The notes: generated from the sequence alone by a model not told the origin. A DNA stretch of 5,011 bases from Nitrososphaera sp. UBA210 (GCA_002494895.1 DADA01000087.1:1-5011), one strand, 5' to 3'. Positions 1 to 5,011 are shown, counted from the first letter of the stretch. Translations and numbers: made by a program.

Positions 1-104
1 GAAAACAAGACTCTGGTCAATATTCGGGACATTTGGTCGCCCTGTTAAATTAGGGTCATAGAATGCTAAGTTAGGGACATGGCTGGCCGTTAAGTTAGGG
101 ACAT
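1..104. mobile_element. Probable right end of an IS21-like insertion sequence (rest lies left of the window)
   Basis: No coding frame is seen here, but the segment is packed with copies of one short repeat, all in the same direction, the last ending in ...GGGACAT at 98-104. Read outward-in from the right, the segment begins TGTCCC, so it would carry the TG/CA terminal dinucleotides found on many elements. Known of the family: IS21-type elements carry several same-direction transposase-binding repeats of about 20 bases at each end. The inference is that the transposase genes lie to the left of base 1. Neither the transposase nor the other end is visible, so the family assignment is tentative. 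An alternative is an iteron-like protein-binding array. Confidence 0.35.
26..104 (+). repeat. Four-copy direct repeat, consensus GTTAAGTTAGGGACAT
   Basis: The core GGGACAT occurs at 26-32, 74-80 and 98-104, and as GGGTCAT at 53-59. The three right-hand copies extend leftward to 16 bases: GTTAAATTAGGGTCAT at 44-59, GCTAAGTTAGGGACAT at 65-80 and GTTAAGTTAGGGACAT at 89-104. The leftmost copy keeps only TTCGGGACAT. Start-to-start distances are 27, 21 and 24 bases. No copy in inverted orientation was seen elsewhere in the window. The varying spacers and a conserved core suggest protein-binding sites rather than a CRISPR or slipped tandem repeat. Confidence 0.7.
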
Positions 105-211
105 GAAATTTCGCAACCAGGTTGACTCCTATTATCTTTTCCGAAGGCTATACTTAATGCAAAATAGAGAGCCATGAGAACCCCAAATACCGTCATACCG
201 GCTTTAGCCAT
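95..211 (-). pseudogene. 5' fragment of a small membrane or secreted protein gene, cut by the repeat array
   Basis: A 38-codon frame begins ATG at 211 (in-frame TTG at 226 would add five residues, MDIIA). It encodes MAKAGMTVFGVLMALYFALS followed by IAFGKDNRSQPG and a few more residues. Residues about 6-23 form one hydrophobic helix after a positively charged residue, as in a signal peptide or membrane anchor, then turn abruptly polar. The last codons and the TAA stop (95-97) lie inside the rightmost GGGACAT repeat, so the C-terminus comes from the inferred insertion sequence. The simplest reading is a gene whose 3' part was displaced by the element. It is short enough that a chance frame cannot be excluded, and no homologue was recognised. 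Confidence 0.35.
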
Positions 212-290
212 CGCAATGATGTCCAAGTATCTACCGGGTACTTACTAGCGCAGAATTTTCTGAAATACCTTATCCTCTCAAGCTGAGTTT

Positions 291-845
291 TCAGACTTGC
301 CTCATAGCACTTCGTATAGCGATCTTCAATTCTTCGGTATCCTTGAACTTGCCATTCACGATATCGGTCTCAAATCGTTTTACCTTATCGATACTTCCAA
401 GTCGGTTCAATTCAATATACCATGTCCATGAAATGGACGGATTAACATCACGAGCTATAGGATGTAATTCTCTAAAATGCAGGAAATAATGAATCCTGCT
501 CGGTGAAATCTCAAGGTCTCTTGCCATCGTTCTTTCATAATTTGTAAGAGCCAACCCCTTGACAATTGCTTTGCTTCTCAGAAGGTTATGAATTAAATCG
601 CCTACCTTCCAATAAGTTCTAGGGTCTGTTTTTCCACCCTTCATCTTTGAAAGCAAATTGCCTATTTCCTTAATTGTCTTCTTATACTCTTGCTGGAACT
701 GCTCCAAGATTTCTCTGATATTGTCAACTTCAACAGCATTTTGAAATCCTGTAATTGCTGCGAGTGAATCAGGATCGTCTTTTGATACCTTCGTTATTCT
801 AACTGGCACAATCTTTTTTGACGACATTACTAGTTGTTGCTCCAT
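291..845 (-). CDS. YhcG/DUF1016 N-terminal-like helical protein, partner of the GHKL ATPase
   Basis: The product has 184 residues. Residues 37-68 are charged and helical, possibly coiled coil. Residues 75-149 follow the pattern of the DUF1016 (YhcG) N-terminal domain: YWKVGDLI at 78-85 (compare 'YWEIGR.I'), RDLEISPSRIHYFLHFREL at 109-127 (compare 'L..DL...GFS.RNL.YMR.F') and ISWTWYIELNRL at 138-149 (compare 'LPWSH...LL'). In YhcG-type proteins this helix-turn-helix-like module precedes a PD-(D/E)XK nuclease; the nuclease half is absent here and the protein ends after the helical domain. It is the second gene of a pair: its ATG at 845 lies within the last codons of the ATPase gene (16-base overlap). 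An in-frame ATG at 827, two bases past the ATPase stop and preceded by GGAG 12 bases upstream, is a good alternative start giving MSSKKIVPVRI. Translational coupling is likely. The gene is clearly real; the family link is by pattern from memory and function is unknown. Confidence 0.75.
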   Translation of the reverse strand: MEQQLVMSSKKIVPVRITKVSKDDPDSLAAITGFQNAVEVDNIREILEQFQQEYKKTIKEIGNLLSKMKGGKTDPRTYWKVGDLIHNLLRSKAIVKGLALTNYERTMARDLEISPSRIHYFLHFRELHPIARDVNPSISWTWYIELNRLGSIDKVKRFETDIVNGKFKDTEELKIAIRSAMRQV

Positions 846-2347
846 GCCTTGTAGAAGGTTCTTAAATCATCAAACGCTTCCTTCATGGTTTCAGGTGGAT
901 TATTTTCAATTAGTGTCATAAATACACAACGTAACAGATGTAGTTTCTCGGCTGTAAATCCTAATTCCTTGCAGCGAGTGAAAGTAGGGTGCAAATCATT
1001 GATGAGTATTGCTTCAGGTGTTAACCAACTTTCTGCTGGGTCGTCCTTTTTGCCCATGAAGCCGATACTGATGCCATGCTTGACATTCCTCGGTACCTTC
1101 TCACCCTTTTCATTTCCCTCAGGTTTTTCTTTTAAACCATGACCGCTTGGATCTGGGCCTTCAACATTTGTTCCATGTCCTTCATTGCCCTCTCCTAAAG
1201 TTCCAGAGGTTTTCTGGGTTCCGTCAGTTTCAACTGCGTTAATATCTCCATCCTTCTTTGGAACCGTAACTGAGGAATTCCGTCTCATCATAAACAGGTT
1301 ATATTTAGAAATAATAGGGTCTTTCAGAATCTTTGCAAGTTCCTCTTCGACATCTTTCTTGACCATAATCATTTCAGTTTTAAGAGCCTTTTCAGCAGGC
1401 TTTTCAAATGCACCAACCTCCTGTAACCACTTTTTGAAAATTTCATAAACCCTTTGCTTGTAGTTTGCCCATAATCTAGGGTTCTCTACCGTTCTAAAGT
1501 CCGCCTTGTTTGTACCAAGTAGAGGGGCTAGCCCATCCGACAAAACATAACCTGCTATTTTCTTCCGAAATTCAGGTTTTATACTCTCTAAGCCGATGAA
1601 CCAATCCCGCTTAATCGATTTACCAAAAACGACAATTTCCAAACCTGTCGCATCTTCTTCAAGTTCTTCCTTGCTAAGATAAAAGGCGCAGGTTGATTCG
1701 ACAGTTTTTTTAGTTTTCGCATCCATCGTGTTAAAACTGTAAGAATCACTATGTCCTTTCATTTTCTTAGGAGGTACCTCGATGCCATTCACTTCAATCG
1801 TAATTTCGCCAGTGAGACCAAGTAAAATCGCATTGTAATGCTTCTGTATAATCTTCATGACTTTATCAGCAACCAACAGGCTCAGATGCTTCTTGTGCAA
1901 TTCAACTGCGTATTTGGTACCAGAGTGTTTGAGCACGTCTGAGGTAATTTTTCGCCACTTAGGTTCACCGTCAACGAGGGTTAATTCGCTCGCTCCATGA
2001 AAAGTCTTTGACTTGGTTTCAGTAATAATTCTGTTCCCAGCATCCAAGAATATCAAATATAATTTTGCCCCAACACCCGCAAAGCCAATACCTTCACCTC
2101 TTTTCTTAGTAGAAAATGCCAAGGAATGATACTTCTCTTGAAAATCCTGTTCAGTCATTCCATTCCCATTATCTTCAACGGAGTATACACCATCTTCAAT
2201 TGTAATTTTGATCTTTGTGGCTTTCGCATCCAAGGCATTTGCGATGGACTCGATGACCAAAACTTCATGTGGTTCCTCTTGATACATCTTTAGAAGGTCA
2301 TCTATGATATGGGTGACGTTTACCTTGAGTGGATGCCATTGTGACAT
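830..2347 (-). CDS. GHKL-type ATPase (MutL/MORC/Hsp90-like fold)
   Basis: The product has 505 residues. The N-terminal third carries the Bergerat ATP-binding fold in order: N-box ESIANALDA (33-41, with E33 the likely catalytic base and N37 the Mg ligand), G1 box DNGNGM (59-64), then STKKRGEGIGFAGVGAK (79-95) with the G2 box and ATP lid. Residues about 180-310 look like the transducer region of MutL/MORC-type proteins, including FGKSIKRDWF (241-250) and VLSDGLAPLLGTNKADF (268-284), where K281 may be the lysine that reaches the ATP phosphate. A Gly/Glu/Lys-rich linker (about 360-422) leads to a C-terminal domain (424-505) with ILINDLHPTF (447-456). All ATPase motifs are intact. It is not MutL (no endonuclease domain seen, wrong context) nor a histidine kinase (no phospho-accepting helix). 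ATG at 2347 gives the full N-terminus; CTGAAGGA lies about 15 bases upstream. No clear TATA box was seen just upstream, so it may be read through from the promoter near 2975. Prokaryotic relatives often sit with restriction-modification or other defence genes; the role here is inferred. Confidence 0.85.
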   Translation of the reverse strand: MSQWHPLKVNVTHIIDDLLKMYQEEPHEVLVIESIANALDAKATKIKITIEDGVYSVEDNGNGMTEQDFQEKYHSLAFSTKKRGEGIGFAGVGAKLYLIFLDAGNRIITETKSKTFHGASELTLVDGEPKWRKITSDVLKHSGTKYAVELHKKHLSLLVADKVMKIIQKHYNAILLGLTGEITIEVNGIEVPPKKMKGHSDSYSFNTMDAKTKKTVESTCAFYLSKEELEEDATGLEIVVFGKSIKRDWFIGLESIKPEFRKKIAGYVLSDGLAPLLGTNKADFRTVENPRLWANYKQRVYEIFKKWLQEVGAFEKPAEKALKTEMIMVKKDVEEELAKILKDPIISKYNLFMMRRNSSVTVPKKDGDINAVETDGTQKTSGTLGEGNEGHGTNVEGPDPSGHGLKEKPEGNEKGEKVPRNVKHGISIGFMGKKDDPAESWLTPEAILINDLHPTFTRCKELGFTAEKLHLLRCVFMTLIENNPPETMKEAFDDLRTFYKAWSNN

Positions 2348-2457
2348 ACGTTCTCGATATCCTTCAGAGCTTTCTAAGGATTTCTATGTCGTTGTGCTTT
2401 GTACAAATTCTTAAGCATTCAACAAAGAAGCTTGTTCTTAACACCTTGTCTGACGTT

Positions 2458-2646
2458 CTATATACCTTCCATCTCTATCCCGCTAGCTTCTGCGGGTGTC
2501 TTTCCGTCTGATCCTTGATGTTTCCTAACATAGTTGTGACATATCCTCATTCCTTCCAAAAATGTCATGGCTGATTCCTTGCGAACCACGCCGCGCATTA
2601 CCACTTTTCGTTGTCTGACGTTGCCGTTCAGTCGTTCAACTTTCAT
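2458..2646 (-). pseudogene. C-terminal remnant of a DDE transposase (IS6/IS240-like integrase core)
   Basis: The frame encodes 62 residues beginning MKVERLNGNVRQRKVVMRG, then YVRKHQGSDGKTPAEASGI (residues 39-57). This is the end of an integrase-core transposase: the Glu in VERLNG is the third acidic residue of the DDE triad, and 'YN.VRPH..L.G.TPAEAAGI' is the usual C-terminal signature. The part with both catalytic aspartates is missing: upstream, the same frame runs for 14 non-matching codons, inside the neighbouring gene, to a TAA at 2689-2691. The customary tail after 'GI..EG' (around NKWLTLIQNA) is also missing; a TAG follows at once. The remnant is broken at both ends and cannot be active. 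The ATG at 2646 is probably incidental. Family level is from memory of archaeal transposases. Confidence 0.75.
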
Positions 2647-2935
2647 CAGATTTGGAGCTTGCGAGCTTCTTTGCCACCTGTTCCAATATTACATCGGAAC
2701 CGTCATCGCCGAATATCATCACTAGTTTGTTTTTAAGTTCAGCAAGCGTATGACTTTGCTTCCCAGCTTCAGCCTTGAGATCAAGACCGTTCTTCTCCAA
2801 CTCTAGTATCGTTGCACTTTTTAAAGAAGGTCCGAGCACATCCAAGGTTTGATCGAGGGCATCCCACAACCTGTCGCCAGGAATAGGCTTGGTTCGAAAG
2901 TCATCATTAGGCATGCCTTTTCTTTCAACGCTCAT
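2636..2935 (-). CDS. Small NitrOD5-like thaumarchaeal protein
   Basis: The product has 99 residues, is soluble, with no signal or membrane segment. Residues 14-31 (RTKPIPGDRLWDALDQTL) lead into a helical domain: LWDALDQTLDVLGPSLKSAT (23-42), LELEKNGLDL (44-53), then LAELKNKLVMIFGDDGSDVI (64-83) and a final helix to residue 91. The pattern 'aLd.sL..lG.s...a....Le..gi.l......L...L..iFG..G..vi...v.k.L' matches my memory of the Nitrosopumilus output domain 5 group, found alone or on sensory proteins in these archaea. A strong TATA-like box lies upstream. ATG at 2935 is the first start after it; an in-frame ATG at 2914 (MPNDDFRTK) is possible. The last residues and stop coincide with the beginning of the transposase remnant, so the original C-terminus may have been changed. 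Molecular role unknown. Confidence 0.75.
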   Translation of the reverse strand: MSVERKGMPNDDFRTKPIPGDRLWDALDQTLDVLGPSLKSATILELEKNGLDLKAEAGKQSHTLAELKNKLVMIFGDDGSDVILEQVAKKLASSKSDES

Positions 2936-2968
2936 TCAAGTGTCAGTTTTCCTCTAAATGGCAACGCG

Positions 2969-2981
2969 ATATATATAAAAT
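2969..2981 (-). promoter_or_regulatory. TATA-like box for the NitrOD5-like gene
   Basis: On the minus strand the bases read TATTTTATATATATCGCG, centred near 2975, with a purine-rich CGCAAGA just upstream, where the factor B element would sit. At the usual archaeal distance of about 26 bases, transcription would begin near 2949, leaving a leader of roughly 13 bases before the ATG at 2935. The box is nearly symmetrical and could also direct plus-strand transcription, but no gene lies there. It is the only strong TATA-like box upstream of the 2935-to-291 minus-strand block and may serve all of it. Confidence 0.6.
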
Positions 2982-3108
2982 ATCTTGCGCGGTGTTACAG
3001 AAAATAACTACATACTATGAAACTGCTGCGCGCGTCTTGATCACACTAATGATGATTGGTCGTGACGGCAACATCGGTTTCTTGCGAGTCGATTCAAGAG
3101 ACAGGTAG

Positions 3109-3570
3109 CTAAAGCTTTCTCATCCACACAGCACCAGGAATCGACTGAATCCACAGAGTCTCAAAGACAAGCCGTTGCTGCTGCACCAGTTCCGAAACAG
3201 TGCTTCTTACAAGCCTTACCAGGGAATCTCTTCGCTTCACTCCCGACATGTACTCTGTATCGCTTACTGCAAAATTCCCTTTGACGCCATCCAGATGTCG
3301 CAGCTCTGCAAAATTCATTATCTCCATGCAGTACGCCATGTTGTCTTTTGTAATTTCTGTAATGTATCTTATCTTTACTCCACGCTTTTTTGCGGCGACG
3401 TAACCTTCTTTGACCCTGCCGACTGAAAACGAAGGCAGGGTAGAGTCAACGCAGGCGTACCAGATTTTCCTTGTATTTTTTTGAAATTCAACTATGGCCT
3501 TGACTATTTCCTTTTCATTCGTAAGGACGATCGTTTTACCAGCCAAACATGAGAGAATCGAGATTGCCAT
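3109..3570 (-). CDS. Truncated sensory N-terminal domain of a thaumarchaeal signal-transduction protein
   Basis: The product is 153 residues from ATG 3570. Recognisable landmarks of the thaumarchaeal sensor family follow in order: TIVLTNEKEIV (13-23), ACVDSTLPS (39-47), RGVKIRYITEITKDNMAYC (63-81), ELRHLDGVKGNFAVSDTEYM (89-108) and LVQQQRLVFETLW (128-140). In full-length relatives this is the N-terminal part, followed by 'NKAIPAEQ.IREIEEG' and further sensory and kinase domains. Here IQSIPGAVWMRKL follows and a TAG ends the frame; codons after it (LPVS, then TGA) do not resume the family. It is therefore either a stand-alone sensory protein or the residue of a kinase gene that lost its 3' part. 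An in-frame GTG at 3645 would add 25 residues (VNLPLSSRNNH...) without family resemblance, so 3570 is preferred. One residue is missing in 'NFAELRHLDG' against the usual 'xFVDELRHLDG'. It faces the CDF gene head to head. Confidence 0.65.
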   Translation of the reverse strand: MAISILSCLAGKTIVLTNEKEIVKAIVEFQKNTRKIWYACVDSTLPSFSVGRVKEGYVAAKKRGVKIRYITEITKDNMAYCMEIMNFAELRHLDGVKGNFAVSDTEYMSGVKRRDSLVRLVRSTVSELVQQQRLVFETLWIQSIPGAVWMRKL

Positions 3571-3631
3571 CTTATATTCTCTCGATTTCAGGCTTGCGCT
3601 TGATGGACAGTGGTTATTGCGACTTGACAAA

Positions 3632-3641
3632 GGTAAATTAA
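3632..3641 (+). promoter_or_regulatory. Weak TATA-like element before the CDF gene
   Basis: GGTAAATTAA, preceded by GACAAA, is centred about 35 bases before the TTG start. With a 26-base offset, transcription would start near 3663, giving a leader of about 9 bases. The match is poor, but it is the only AT-rich candidate in the short divergent gap between the sensory gene and the transporter. Confidence 0.25.
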
Positions 3642-3671
3642 CCACAAGACAGGACTAGAAGTAACCACTTT

Positions 3672-4535
3672 TTGGACAAGTCTCTGGTTTTTAGAGATGC
3701 CAGGAGGGCCGCCTGGATCTCTGTATGGACACTGGTAGGGATAGGCATTGGGGAGATTCTGGTATCCACTTTCACCGGCAGCCTCACTCTTTTCGCCGAC
3801 GGACTGGACTCGATGGCAGATGCGCTGGTTTCGTTCATCGTATGGTTTGGGATAAGGATGCTGCAAAAGCCAAAGAGCACTCTATTCCACTTTGGCTATG
3901 CCAAGATAGAGAGCTTTGCCGCGTTCGTCGCAGCCGTCGTCATCGTGATACTGGGAATATTCATAGTATACAATGCCTACGAAAGGTTCCTCAATCCAAT
4001 CGAGATCGTAAATCCGGAAATCACGATGGTAGCGCTCGTCGCAGCAGGCAGCATATCTCTGCATCGGGCGTTCAAAGTAAGAAACGTCGCGAGAAAGTAT
4101 GACCTGGTTTCACTGAACCTTGACGCCAAGAATTCTATCAAGGATGGAACCGCGTCATTCGTTGGCTTTGCAAGCATTCTCGCCGGGTACTTTGGGATAC
4201 CCTACATGGATTCTGTCGGCGGCATCCTCATTGCGGGATACATTTTCTTTATGGCCTATACCGCCTTCAAGGAATCGACTCTGGTGCTAATAGATGCGGT
4301 AAGCAACCCCGAACTTCAGCAAACTATTGCAAATCATCTGCAAAGCAAATTCAATGTAAAGGTGGAGAAAATACTTCTTAGGCCGGTTGGACGGAAATTT
4401 TCGGCTCAGGTCCATGTGGAGCTTGACAGGACAATGACTTTGGAAAAAGCTAACGAAATTCTGACATTGATGCGCAAGTCAGTACTTGAAGACTTCAAGG
4501 CCGAGGATGCCATAATTATTCCAAAACCCGTCTAG
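3672..4535 (+). CDS. Cation diffusion facilitator (CDF) family metal/proton antiporter
   Basis: The product has 287 residues, close to the usual 300. It is an inner-membrane exporter of divalent metal (Zn, Fe, Mn, Co or similar), driven by proton exchange. Hydrophobic segments lie at about 13-33, 38-63, 82-103, 117-133, 160-175 and 180-206, and a ferredoxin-like cytosolic domain at about 210-287. TM2 has SLTLFADGLDSMAD (37-50) with the D46xxxD50 metal motif, then FHFGYAKIES (72-81), the conserved loop usually read 'FG..K.E'. TM5 begins LDAKNSIKDG (150-159): N154xxxD158 stands where FieF-type proteins have HxxxD. The start is TTG 3672; an in-frame TAA at 3639-3641 lies upstream and no ATG comes before the first helix. 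AQVHVELD (245-252) belongs to the C-terminal domain. Substrate cannot be told from sequence alone. The gene has a T-rich tail after its stop. Confidence 0.9.
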   Translation: MDKSLVFRDARRAAWISVWTLVGIGIGEILVSTFTGSLTLFADGLDSMADALVSFIVWFGIRMLQKPKSTLFHFGYAKIESFAAFVAAVVIVILGIFIVYNAYERFLNPIEIVNPEITMVALVAAGSISLHRAFKVRNVARKYDLVSLNLDAKNSIKDGTASFVGFASILAGYFGIPYMDSVGGILIAGYIFFMAYTAFKESTLVLIDAVSNPELQQTIANHLQSKFNVKVEKILLRPVGRKFSAQVHVELDRTMTLEKANEILTLMRKSVLEDFKAEDAIIIPKPV

Positions 4536-4560
4536 TTGACCACCGGTTCTAGAATCCAGA

Positions 4561-4584
4561 TTTTTCAAGGTTCAGGGCGATTTT
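4561..4584 (+). terminator. Possible T-rich terminator after the CDF gene
   Basis: A run of five T at 4561-4565 and a run of four T at 4581-4584 follow the CDF stop within 50 bases and precede the next promoter. Archaeal termination favours short U-rich tracts without a hairpin. These runs are modest, so this is a weak call. Confidence 0.25.
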
Positions 4585-4619
4585 CACCATGAATACGGCC
4601 TTCACGAACATCACCGATG

Positions 4620-4657
4620 TATTATATATCAGCAATAACTGAAAAGCGTAAATATTT
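4620..4657 (+). promoter_or_regulatory. Two TATA-like boxes before the final membrane protein gene
   Basis: TATTATATAT (4620-4629) and GTAAATATTT (4648-4657) are both TATA-like. From the second, centred near 4652, a 26-base offset places transcription start at the GTG at 4677, which fits a leaderless message. From the first, the start would be near 4651, giving a leader of about 26 bases. Their presence inside the region that the ATG at 4617 would make coding argues for the later start. Confidence 0.45.
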
Positions 4658-4676
4658 CATTGTGGTATGGATCTTT

Positions 4677-5011
4677 GTGCTGCAGTCGCACCATCTTGCC
4701 AGGTACAGCGGGGTAAAGTACGGCGCAATCGCAGGAATCATCGCAACGTGGTCGATCTCGACTGCCATAGCCGCGTCTGAAGTCGAGCTAGGTGTGCCGA
4801 TAAGTACTTTCTACTCGATAATGGGTATGAGCCTTGGTGTAAACGATTTCGCAGCTGCCGCATACCTTGGCTTTGGGTTGCACATTCTGACGGGAACCAT
4901 ACTAGGCGCAGTCATCGGGCTTCTGTCCGTCAAGTGGACGAAGATAATGCACAGCCCGTACAAAGCCGTAATCGCCGGCGTTATTGCCGGGATCGCAGTC
5001 TGGGCACTGTT
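4677..5011 (+). CDS. Multi-helix membrane protein, 3' end outside the window
   Basis: The frame is open from a TGA at 4590-4592 to the window end. From GTG 4677 it reads (M)LQSHHLARYSGVKYGAIAGI and continues for 111 complete codons. Hydrophobic segments lie at about residues 13-33 (VKYGAIAGIIATWSISTAIA), 44-86 (containing YLGFGLHILTGTILGAVIG, possibly two passes) and 94-111 (YKAVIAGVIAGIAVWALF), the last cut by the window edge. The glycine- and alanine-rich helices and the pattern of Gly spacing suggest a small integral membrane protein of the type common in thaumarchaeal genomes; no function is recognised. Alternative in-frame starts are ATG 4617 (MYYISAITEKRKYF...) and GTG 4662. I prefer 4677 because two TATA-like boxes lie between 4617 and 4657. 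It is GC-richer than the left half of the window. Confidence 0.6.
   Translation, partial: MLQSHHLARYSGVKYGAIAGIIATWSISTAIAASEVELGVPISTFYSIMGMSLGVNDFAAAAYLGFGLHILTGTILGAVIGLLSVKWTKIMHSPYKAVIAGVIAGIAVWAL

Noticed and set aside
44..104. TTAGGG motifs resembling telomere repeats
   Set aside because: Copies are part of a longer 16-base unit with 5-8 base spacers and there are only three; this is not a tandem telomeric array, and the host looks prokaryotic.
26..104. CRISPR-like repeat/spacer array
   Set aside because: Repeat cores are too short, spacers are only about 5-11 bases, and no cas gene is seen.
280..298. Imperfect hairpin AAGCTGAGTTTTCAGACTT at the end of the 184-residue gene
   Set aside because: The stem is short with a bulge, overlaps the stop codon and has no T-run after it in the direction of transcription.
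885..1448. Plus-strand open frames of 85 and 87 codons
   Set aside because: They lie wholly inside the GHKL ATPase gene on the opposite strand; their products show no recognisable features.
2348..2457. Minus-strand frame of about 35 codons (RTSDKVLRTSFFVECLRICT...) between the transposase remnant and the ATPase gene
   Set aside because: No recognisable transposase tail or other family, no good start, and too short to call.
2446..2622. 12-base direct repeat TTGTCTGACGTT at 2446-2457 and 2611-2622
   Set aside because: One 12-base match is about what chance gives in 5 kb. It is also inside the transposase frame, not at its edges, so it is not a target duplication.
2936..3108. Possible small RNA or tRNA in the gap upstream of the NitrOD5-like gene
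   Set aside because: No cloverleaf, CCA end or conserved T-arm sequence could be found; only the TATA-like box is supported.
3725..4102. Plus-strand 125-codon frame within the CDF gene
   Set aside because: Overlaps the well-supported CDF gene in another frame and has an Arg/His-rich composition typical of a shadow frame.

Overview
The window looks like chromosome of an ammonia-oxidising archaeon of the Nitrososphaera type (Thaumarchaeota/Nitrososphaerota). The support is protein-level: a 153-residue relative of the sensory N-terminal region typical of thaumarchaeal signal-transduction proteins, a small protein resembling the 'Nitrosopumilus output domain' (NitrOD5) group, archaeal TATA-like boxes placed close to start codons, and non-ATG starts (TTG, GTG). 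This is recognition from memory, not a database match.

Layout. Bases 1-104 hold four irregularly spaced copies of a GGGACAT-ended repeat, best explained as the right end of an IS21-like element lying mostly to the left. Immediately beside it, on the minus strand, is a short frame with a membrane-type N-terminus (95-211) that runs into the last repeat and stops, as if cut by the insertion. Bases 291-2347 hold a tightly linked minus-strand pair: first a 505-residue GHKL-type (MutL/MORC/Hsp90-like) ATPase, then a 184-residue protein resembling the N-terminal domain of YhcG/DUF1016 proteins. Upstream of the ATPase (2458-2646) is the last 60 or so residues of a DDE transposase. It starts exactly where the next gene ends: a 99-residue NitrOD5-like protein (2636-2935) with a clear TATA-like box.

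The right part is different in character: a truncated sensory-domain gene (3109-3570, minus), a divergently read cation diffusion facilitator (CDF) metal exporter (3672-4535, plus), and the start of a small multi-helix membrane protein (4677 to the window end, plus). Sampled 60-base lines count 24/60 and 23/60 G+C in the ATPase gene (1381-1440, 1681-1740), against 32/60 in the CDF gene (3901-3960) and 36/60 in the last gene (4741-4800). The left half therefore looks like an acquired low-GC insert.

The most interesting unit is the ATPase plus YhcG-N-like pair, flanked by transposon debris on both sides. It has the form of a small accessory, possibly defence-related, cassette: one energy-using protein and one probable nucleic-acid- or protein-binding helical partner, with no nuclease recognised in either. 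The function is inferred only. The rest looks like ordinary, partly decayed thaumarchaeal chromosome: signalling fragments, metal export and a membrane protein.
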